Positions 58,336-64,000 of a DNA stretch of 64,000 bases are shown here, piece after piece (position 1 is the stretch's first letter; every line of letters begins with the position of its first letter). The notes beneath the pieces were generated by a model that ran no database searches, had not been told where the DNA came from, and saw only the letters and a list, made by a program, of their open reading frames with translations. The translations under genes and the position numbers were made by a program. The stretch comes from Ramlibacter tataouinensis (lineage in GTDB: Bacteria > Pseudomonadota > Gammaproteobacteria > Burkholderiales > Burkholderiaceae_C), in the NCBI RefSeq assembly GCF_001580455.1, contig NZ_CP010951.1, positions 558,001 through 622,000 of the forward strand. The letters run 5' to 3'.

Positions 58336-58344
58336 CGGTAGGAA
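58336..58344 (-). promoter_or_regulatory. TTCCTACCG, variant of the recurrent box
   Basis: Minus strand, in the context GGCGTGTTCCTACCG, 82 nt before the ATG at 58253. It shares the GGCGT-TCCTAC arrangement with the copy at 47424. Confidence 0.35.
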
Positions 58345-58437
58345 CACGCCTACTTCGAAGTGCTCACGTTATTGGCGCCCGCATCTCCGATGCTGTCTGC
58401 ACACGCGATCTGTCTGCGCGCGTGGTCTGTCTGCACG

Positions 58438-59583
58438 CTATCGCGCGGCGAGTCGCCACAGCCAGGTGGTCTCTTTGGCGCGCGCCGCATGCAGTGGATC
58501 GTCCGGGTCGGCGGACTTGGGATGGCGCGGGCGAATGCCTTCGCGTCCCACCATGCGCAGGCCCGCCGCTTCGATCAGCGTCGGCACTTCGGCCGGCGCG
58601 CGCAGGCCCAGTAGTTCGGCCAGGTCCGACAGCACCAGCCAGCCCTCGCCGCCCGGCGCGAGGTGCGCCGCCAGGCCGGCCAGGAAGCCGCGCAGCATGC
58701 GGCTGTCCTCGTCGTAGATCGCGCGCTCCAGCGGCGCGCTGGCGCGCCCCGGAAGCCAGGGCGGGTTGCACACCACGAGCGGGGCGCGCCCCGGCGGAAA
58801 CAGGTCGGCCTGCACGATGTCCACCCGTCCCGACAGGCCCAGGCGCTCGAGGTTGTCGGCCGCGCAGGCCAGCGCCCGCGGATCGAGGTCGGTGGCCAGC
58901 ACGCGCTGCACGCCGCGCCGCGCGAGCACCGCAGCGATGACGCCGGTACCGGTGCCGATGTCGAAGGCCAGCTCGCGCGAAGGCAGCGGGGCCCGGGCGA
59001 CCAGGTCCAGGTATTCGCCGCGCACGGGCGAGAACACGCCGTAGTGCGGATGGATGCGGTTGGCAGGCGGCGGTCCCAGCGCGGGAATCTCCACGCCCTT
59101 CTTGCGCCACTCATGCGCGCCGACCAGCCCGAGCAACTCGCGCAGCGCCACGAGCGAGGGCTGGCCGTCGGGCGGTCCCCAGGCCTCAACGCAGGCCTGG
59201 CGGACATCGGGCGCGCGCGGCAGGTCGATCGAATAGTCGCCCTCCAGCGGGATCAGCAGCCGCCCCAGGATGCGTGCGCGCTGGCCTTGCGCCTGCCGGT
59301 GCAGATGGAAGGCTTCGGTGAGCGAGGCCGGCGGCGCGCCGCCCTTGCGCGGCTTTCGCGTGGCGCGCCGGGCCATGGCCTGCAACAGATGCCGCGCGTT
59401 GTGGAAGTCGCTGCGCCAGACCAGCGCATGGCCTTCGCTGGCCAGCCGGTAGGCGGCATCGGCACTCAGGGTGTCCTTCGACGGCTGCAGGTGCCTGGGC
59501 GGCGGCACGCCGGCTTCGGAACGCCAGCGCGCCGTGCGCGGCGCGGCGCCATCGTTCCAATCGACCGACGGAGCCTCGCTCAC
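58438..59583 (-). CDS. class I SAM-dependent methyltransferase
   Basis: A 381-residue methyltransferase. The SAM-binding motif I is AFDIGTGTGVIAA, motif II includes VLATDLDPRAL and the catalytic NPPW of amide/base N-methyltransferases is in LVVCNPPWLPG. Both RsmC-like rRNA methyltransferases and HemK/PrmC-type protein methyltransferases have this layout; the long N-terminal region does not decide between them. The start is a GTG overlapping the DUF808 stop (GTGA), so the two are coupled. Confidence 0.85.
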   Translation of the reverse strand: MSEAPSVDWNDGAAPRTARWRSEAGVPPPRHLQPSKDTLSADAAYRLASEGHALVWRSDFHNARHLLQAMARRATRKPRKGGAPPASLTEAFHLHRQAQGQRARILGRLLIPLEGDYSIDLPRAPDVRQACVEAWGPPDGQPSLVALRELLGLVGAHEWRKKGVEIPALGPPPANRIHPHYGVFSPVRGEYLDLVARAPLPSRELAFDIGTGTGVIAAVLARRGVQRVLATDLDPRALACAADNLERLGLSGRVDIVQADLFPPGRAPLVVCNPPWLPGRASAPLERAIYDEDSRMLRGFLAGLAAHLAPGGEGWLVLSDLAELLGLRAPAEVPTLIEAAGLRMVGREGIRPRHPKSADPDDPLHAARAKETTWLWRLAAR

Positions 59584-60497
59584 GCCGTGGCGCGGCGACG
59601 CGCCGCGCGGCGAAACAGCGCGACGGCGCCGAGCACCACCGCCCCGGCCGCCACGCCGAACAGGCCATCGAGCAGCGCCCTCGACAGCACGTCGACCACG
59701 GCGGGCAAGTCCTGCGTGAGATGCTGGATGGCGTGATGCACCGGTGGGATGCCATGCACCAGGATGCCGCCGCCCACCAGGAACATGGCGGCGGTGCCCA
59801 CCACGGCCAGCGTCTTCATGAGCCAGGGCGCCGCGGCCAGGATTCCGCGCCCCAGGGCCTGGGCCAACTGCGCGCTGCCCCGGCTCAGGTACAGGCCGAG
59901 ATCGTCGAGCCTGACGATGGCCGCGACGAGGCCGTACACCCCCACCGTCATCAGCACCGCGATGCCCACCAACACCCCGACCTGCGTCAGGAAATCGCGG
60001 GCCGCCACGATGCCCAGCGTGATGACGATGATCTCGGCCGAGAGCACGAAGTCCGTCCGGATCGCGCCCTTGATCTTGTCCTTTTCGATCGCCCGCAAGT
60101 CTGCCTGCGGGTCGGTCAGCGCGCGCATCAGCTCGCGATGTTCCTCTTCGTCCTCGCCGGGCCGGTGCATCAGGCGGTGGGCGAGTTTCTCGAAGCCCTC
60201 ATAGCACAGGAAGGCGCCGCCGAGCATCAGCAGCGGCGTCACCGCCCAGGGGGCGAGCGCGCTGATTGCGAGCGCGCCCGGCACCAGGATCGCCTTGTTC
60301 ACGAACGAGCCCTTCGCCACCGCCCAGACGACGGGGATCTCCCGGTCGGCCCGGATGCCCGCCACCTGCTGCGCGTTCAGCGCGAGGTCGTCGCCGAGCA
60401 CACCGCTGGTCTTCTTGACCGCCATCTTGGACAGCACCGCCACGTCGTCCAGGATCGTGGCGATGTCGTCGAGCAGTGCGAGCAGGCTGGTGGCCAC
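59580..60497 (-). CDS. DUF808 domain-containing membrane protein
   Basis: A 305-residue protein of the DUF808/YedI family with about five hydrophobic helices, opening MATSLLALLDDIATILDDVA and containing VAVLSKMAVKKTSGVLGDDL and GIRADREIPVVWAVAKGS. Function is not established. It sits between the GNAT and methyltransferase genes, with 9 bp and an overlap respectively, so the three form an operon. Confidence 0.88.
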   Translation of the reverse strand: MATSLLALLDDIATILDDVAVLSKMAVKKTSGVLGDDLALNAQQVAGIRADREIPVVWAVAKGSFVNKAILVPGALAISALAPWAVTPLLMLGGAFLCYEGFEKLAHRLMHRPGEDEEEHRELMRALTDPQADLRAIEKDKIKGAIRTDFVLSAEIIVITLGIVAARDFLTQVGVLVGIAVLMTVGVYGLVAAIVRLDDLGLYLSRGSAQLAQALGRGILAAAPWLMKTLAVVGTAAMFLVGGGILVHGIPPVHHAIQHLTQDLPAVVDVLSRALLDGLFGVAAGAVVLGAVALFRRAARRRATA

Positions 60498-60506
60498 AGT
60501 CCTGCC

Positions 60507-61013
60507 CTAGTCCAGTTTCCGCCGCAGCCGGATTTCCTCGAGCTTGACCCCGCCGACCAGCGCGGTCTTGGCGCTGGCGGGCTCCCGCTTGAATCCGGCG
60601 TGCTCGGCAAAGCGCAGCGCGCGATCGTTGCACAGCGGAATCCACAGCGTCACTTCCGTGCAGCCTTCTTCCGCCAGGCCTTCGCGCGCGGCATCCCACA
60701 GCGCCAGCCCGGCGCCGCGCGCCCAGTGCGAAGGATCCACGTACAGCGCCCAGATCTCGCCGGTGGTGGGCTTCGACTTGGGGTCGCGCGAGCGGTCGTA
60801 GCCGACGAAGCCGACCACGCGCCCATCGGCGAGGGCCACGTGGATCAGCGGCTCGCCGTATTCGATGGCGTCGCGCCAGAACGCGACGCGCTTGTCCATG
60901 GACAGCGGTTGCCCGCCGCCGGTGACGCCCTGGTAAGCGGCGTGCGATGCCTGCGCATGCACGCCGGCAATGGCGTTGTCATCGCTCTCCTGAGCGGGCC
61001 GTATCTGGTACAT
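60507..61013 (-). CDS. GNAT family N-acetyltransferase
   Basis: A 168-residue GNAT acetyltransferase. The acetyl-CoA-binding motif A is IWALYVDPSHWARGAGLALW, and motif B includes LWIPLCNDRALRFAEHAGF. The ATG at 61013 (MYQIRPAQESD) is preferred; upstream codons in frame lie beyond the family start. It is the first gene of the GNAT-DUF808-methyltransferase run. The substrate is unknown. Confidence 0.86.
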   Translation of the reverse strand: MYQIRPAQESDDNAIAGVHAQASHAAYQGVTGGGQPLSMDKRVAFWRDAIEYGEPLIHVALADGRVVGFVGYDRSRDPKSKPTTGEIWALYVDPSHWARGAGLALWDAAREGLAEEGCTEVTLWIPLCNDRALRFAEHAGFKREPASAKTALVGGVKLEEIRLRRKLD

Positions 61014-61038
61014 CGGGCCAATTATGATCGTGCCGCCA

Positions 61039-61221
61039 TCAGTCATTGCCCGTGGTGTAGGGACTGCGCGGGTGCCAGGTCCGGCTGCGGCCGGGAATCG
61101 GCTCGGCCTTGGGGTCGGGTTGGGACTGGGGGGCGTTGGTGCCGGGCTTGTCCTCGCGGGGCGGCGGGGGCTCGGGCTCGTTCCGCGCCTTTCCGGTGTC
61201 GGATTGCTTGGGAGATTTCAT
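61039..61221 (-). CDS. small Pro/Lys-rich hypothetical protein
   Basis: A 60-residue hydrophilic protein, MKSPKQSDTGKARNEPEPPP..., ending SPYTTGND, apparently disordered. The start at 61221 is preceded by GCGAAGGATCACC. An exact GTCCTACAG box lies 66 nt upstream. No family is recognised. Confidence 0.6.
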   Translation of the reverse strand: MKSPKQSDTGKARNEPEPPPPREDKPGTNAPQSQPDPKAEPIPGRSRTWHPRSPYTTGND

Positions 61222-61287
61222 GGTGATCCTTCGCAGGGTGAACGCCGTTGCACGGAGCATGACACTAGGCCTGCCATGCCGGCGCGG

Positions 61288-61296
61288 CTGTAGGAC
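61288..61296 (-). promoter_or_regulatory. GTCCTACAG box
   Basis: Exact copy, minus strand, 66 nt before the small Pro/Lys-rich protein gene; the usual distance. Confidence 0.48.
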
Positions 61297-61330
61297 GCCT
61301 GCGCATGGCCAGCGGTGGCATAGTCGGGAT

Positions 61331-62041
61331 ATGCGCGCCTGGCTCGTGTTCCTGCTGCTGGCCTTGGCCGGCGCTCGCGCGGCCGTGGCCGCGCCCGCGT
61401 TCGAGGACACCATGGCCCAGCGCACCCTGGCCTGCACCGCCTGCCACGGCAAGGAAGGCCGCGCGGCCCCGGACGGCTTCTATCCGCGGATCGCGGGCAA
61501 GCCCGCGGGCTACCTCTACAACCAGCTGCTCAATTTCCGCGACGGCCGCCGCCACTACGGGTTGATGGCGCGCCTGCTGGATCCGCTGTCGGACGCCTAC
61601 CTGCTCGAGATCGCACAGCACTTCGCCGCGCTCGACCTGCCCTACCCGCCGCCGCAACCGGCGAAAGCCACGCCGGAGCAATTGCAGCGCGGCCACCAAT
61701 TGGTCACGAAGGGCGATGCCGCGTTCAAGCTGCCGGCCTGCGCGCAATGCCACGGCGAGCGCCTGACCGGCGCGCAGCCGACCACCCCGGGGCTGCTCGG
61801 GCTTCCGCGCGACTACCTCAATGCACAGCTGGGCGCATGGCGCACCGGGCAGCGCCGCGCGCATGCGCCCGACTGCATGGCTTTCGTCGCCAGGCAGCTG
61901 ACGCCGGACGACCTGACCGCGGTGGCCGCCTGGCTGTCGTCACAGCCGCTGCCGTCCGACACGCACCCCGCGGCCGCACTGCCGGGGCAGTTGCCCCTGG
62001 AATGCGGCAGCGCACAGCGGCCCGCCGGGAGGCAGCCATGA
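61331..62041 (+). CDS. di-haem cytochrome c
   Basis: A 236-residue protein with a signal peptide (cleavage after AVA near residue 20) and two haem-attachment motifs, CTACH at 35-39 and CAQCH at 137-141, like cytochrome c4 in size and spacing. Such proteins ferry electrons in the periplasm, often to oxidases. It overlaps the tri-haem cytochrome gene (ATGA), so both are made together. CATAGT ends 7 bp before the ATG and no Shine-Dalgarno is seen. Confidence 0.88.
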   Translation: MRAWLVFLLLALAGARAAVAAPAFEDTMAQRTLACTACHGKEGRAAPDGFYPRIAGKPAGYLYNQLLNFRDGRRHYGLMARLLDPLSDAYLLEIAQHFAALDLPYPPPQPAKATPEQLQRGHQLVTKGDAAFKLPACAQCHGERLTGAQPTTPGLLGLPRDYLNAQLGAWRTGQRRAHAPDCMAFVARQLTPDDLTAVAAWLSSQPLPSDTHPAAALPGQLPLECGSAQRPAGRQP

Positions 62042-63321
62042 AACGCCCGCTCATCTGGCTCGTGCTGGTGGCGGCGATCGCGCTCGCGCTGGCGGCGCTG
62101 GTGGTGGCGCTGAACCTGCGCGGCGAGGACAAGGTCCACGCCGGTTTTTCAAGCACGGCAGCGCCCTCGGCCGATACGGTGGCGCGCGGCGCCTACCTGG
62201 TGCGCGCGGGCAACTGCTTCTCCTGCCACACGCAGCGCGGCGGCGCGCCGTTCGCGGGCGGCCGCGCGATCGAGACGCCGTTCGGCACCGTCTATGGCAG
62301 CAACCTCACGCCAGACAAAGCAACCGGCATCGGCGAGTGGAATACCGATGAGTTCTGGCGGGCCCTGCACAACGGCCGCGCGCGCGACGGCCGGCTGCTC
62401 TATCCGGCCTTCCCCTATCCGAACTACACGCTGCTCACGCGCGCCGACGCGGACGCGATCTACGCCTACCTGCGCACGGTGCCGGCCGTCGCGCAGCCGA
62501 ACACGCCGCACGGCCTGCGCTGGCCCTACAGCACGCAGGCCGCGCTGGCCGTGTGGCGCGCGATGTACTTCAAGCCCGAGACTTACGAACCGGAGCGCGC
62601 GCAACCACCCGAGTGGAACCGCGGCGCCTACCTGGTGCAGGGCCTCGGCCACTGCAGCGCCTGCCACACCGCGCGCAACGTGCTCGGCGCCAACACCGGC
62701 ATGACGGACCTGTCGGGCGGGCTGATCCCGATGCTCAACTGGTATGCGCCGGCGCTCACTTCGCACGAGTCGGGCGTGGCCGACTGGGACCTGGCCGAAA
62801 TCCAGAAGCTGCTCAAGACCGGCGTCGCCCCGCGCGGTTCGGCGCTGGGCCCCATGTCCGAAGTCGTGCTGGAAAGCACCCAGCACCTGAGCGACGCCGA
62901 CCTGCATGCGATGGCCGTGTACCTGAAGTCCTTGCCGGCCGCGCCCCCGGCCAACCGCGGCGAGCCGGTGCCGGTGACCTCGGAGATGGCCGACCGCGGC
63001 GCGAAGATCTACCAGAAGCATTGCGCGCAATGCCACGGCGACAAGGGCGAAGGCGTGGCCGGCGCCTACCCGGCGCTGGCCGGCAACCGCGCCATCAACC
63101 TGCCGGTGACCGCCAACCTCGTGCAGATCGTCCTGGGCGGCGCCTTCCCGCCGGCCACGGCGGGCAACCCCCGGCCCTTCGGCATGCCGCCGTTCGCGAC
63201 GGTGCTCAGCGACCAGGACGTGGCCGCGGTGCTGAGCCACATCCGCAACTCATGGGGCAACCAGTCCGGCGCCGTGAGCCAACTCGAAGTGAACCAGCAG
63301 CGCACCAGCACGCGCCTATGA
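62038..63321 (+). CDS. tri-haem cytochrome c (dehydrogenase subunit type)
   Basis: A 427-residue membrane-anchored protein: an N-terminal hydrophobic helix (about 6-26) then three haem-attachment motifs, CFSCH (60-64), CSACH (206-210) and CAQCH (329-333). Three-haem proteins of this length are cytochrome subunits of membrane alcohol, gluconate or aldehyde dehydrogenases; no dehydrogenase subunit is adjacent. It overlaps both neighbours by 4 bp, so the run 61331-63794 is a tightly coupled operon. Confidence 0.87.
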   Translation: MKRPLIWLVLVAAIALALAALVVALNLRGEDKVHAGFSSTAAPSADTVARGAYLVRAGNCFSCHTQRGGAPFAGGRAIETPFGTVYGSNLTPDKATGIGEWNTDEFWRALHNGRARDGRLLYPAFPYPNYTLLTRADADAIYAYLRTVPAVAQPNTPHGLRWPYSTQAALAVWRAMYFKPETYEPERAQPPEWNRGAYLVQGLGHCSACHTARNVLGANTGMTDLSGGLIPMLNWYAPALTSHESGVADWDLAEIQKLLKTGVAPRGSALGPMSEVVLESTQHLSDADLHAMAVYLKSLPAAPPANRGEPVPVTSEMADRGAKIYQKHCAQCHGDKGEGVAGAYPALAGNRAINLPVTANLVQIVLGGAFPPATAGNPRPFGMPPFATVLSDQDVAAVLSHIRNSWGNQSGAVSQLEVNQQRTSTRL

Positions 63322-63794
63322 CATTTCGCGCCGTCGAACTGCCCGACGATGTGCCGGGATCGCTCTGGCTGTCTTCCATGCCGGGACGCTTCAGCCCCTG
63401 GTCGCAGTTCGAAGAGGACGCGCGCCGCGCCAGGCTGGCGCTGGTGGTGTGCCTCACCCCGGGCAGCGAGATCCAGGAGCTGTCGCCCCGCTACGCCGCC
63501 GCCGTGTCGAGCGGCGGCGCGGCCTACGAGTGGCTGCACCTGCCCATGCCCAACTTCGGCGTGCCGGAGGACCCCCAGGCGTTTCGCCTGGGCGTGGCCC
63601 GCATCACGCAGACGCTGTCCAAGGGACAGGCGGTCATGATGCATTGCGCGGCCGGCTTGGGGCGCACCGGCAGCGCCGCCGCTTGCGTGCTCAAGGCACT
63701 CGGGCTGGAGACCGACGACGCGCTGCAGCGCGTGCGCGACGCCGGCTCGAACCCGCAGAACGCGCAGCAGTCCGGCTTCGTCGAGTGGTTCTGA
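63318..63794 (+). CDS. dual-specificity/tyrosine phosphatase-like protein
   Basis: A 158-residue phosphatase with the signature HCAAGLGRTG (C110, R116) and the general acid region expected in PMPNFGVPEDP. The size is that of small bacterial dual-specificity phosphatases. It overlaps the tri-haem cytochrome by 4 bp (ATGA), and its link to the cytochromes is only positional. It converges on atpE with 18 bp between stops. Confidence 0.84.
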   Translation: MTFRAVELPDDVPGSLWLSSMPGRFSPWSQFEEDARRARLALVVCLTPGSEIQELSPRYAAAVSSGGAAYEWLHLPMPNFGVPEDPQAFRLGVARITQTLSKGQAVMMHCAAGLGRTGSAAACVLKALGLETDDALQRVRDAGSNPQNAQQSGFVEWF

Positions 63795-63812
63795 ACCCCG
63801 GGCCCAACCCGC

Positions 63813-64000
63813 TTATTTGAACGGGTTGGCGAACACGAACATCATCGCGATACCCACGCCGATCAGGAAGTTGGCGTCGATCAGCCCCGCGAGCAGGAAC
63901 ATCTTCACTTGCAGCGGCTCCATCAGCTCCGGCTGGCGCACCGAGCCCTCGATGAAGCGTCCGCCCATGGTGCCTATGCCCAGGCAGGCGCCGATGGCCC
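63813..64000 (-). CDS. atpE: F0F1 ATP synthase subunit c, 5'-truncated
   Basis: The stop and the last 61 codons are visible; the start lies beyond the window. The minus-strand translation includes GGRFIEGSVRQPELMEPLQV, FLLAGLIDANFLIGVGIAMM and the end FVFANPFK. The polar loop RQPE and the helix-2 acidic residue D (in GLIDA) are the proton-binding features of subunit c. The rest of the atp operon should lie to the right. Confidence 0.95.
   Translation of the reverse strand, partial: AIGACLGIGTMGGRFIEGSVRQPELMEPLQVKMFLLAGLIDANFLIGVGIAMMFVFANPFK

Noticed and set aside
1..64000. tRNA, rRNA, integrase or intact transposase genes
   Set aside because: None was recognised on either strand; the island next to glnS therefore has no visible mobility gene.

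Overview
The window is 64 kb of high-GC chromosome whose protein types point to a betaproteobacterium of the order Burkholderiales, most likely family Comamonadaceae (Ramlibacter/Variovorax-like). This is inferred from the style of GlnS, CysE, SuhB, GshA, RpsU and AtpE, from RcnB-family and BON-domain envelope proteins, and from a dispersed GC-rich palindromic element. No rRNA, tRNA, CRISPR array, prophage or intact insertion sequence was seen. Coding density is high and almost all of the window is ordinary chromosome.

Layout. 1-9.5 kb: a truncated flavoprotein, a CoA-transferase, rpsU-yqeY, an HtrA-like protease, pmbA/darP (divergent), mog, cysE and trmJ. 9.6-18.5 kb: suhB, a MscS channel, a MerR-controlled DUF2938/flavodoxin pair with a 19-bp-spacer promoter, mutS, an orphan Anbu proteasome-like peptidase and two alpha/beta hydrolases. 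18.5-24.1 kb: uppP, then a six-gene operon (DUF2306 protein, two 2TM-domain paralogues around a secreted hydrolase, LytS/LytTR pair). 24.1-31 kb: a candidate small RNA, a CAP-domain lipoprotein, glnS, then a lower-GC island with an OLD-family nuclease, a NERD-domain protein and a decayed NERD copy. 31-42 kb: exported proteins, a cytochrome c, an amidase, an ankyrin protein, an acyl-CoA ligase, a BON protein, a VOC protein, an SDR and a bactofilin-like protein. 42-50 kb: a hybrid sensor kinase and many small stress or envelope genes. 50-64 kb: RcnB proteins, gshA, a ribosome hibernation factor, a NUDIX enzyme, paired L,D-transpeptidases, a methyltransferase/DUF808/GNAT run, a two-cytochrome/phosphatase operon and the 3' end of atpE.

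Three patterns run across genes. First, a palindromic element occurs eight times: six copies lie in gaps between convergent genes, one sits upstream of the HtrA-like gene, and one half-unit is read in frame inside mutS. Second, a 9-mer GTCCTACAG and close variants recur in intergenic DNA, usually 48-66 nt before start codons of hibernation, BON, RcnB and other small envelope or stress genes; this looks like an unnamed stress regulon. Third, two small secreted proteins share an N-terminal layout and an -ARxDRN C-terminus.

Functions are assigned from recognised motifs and family resemblance only; no database search was run.
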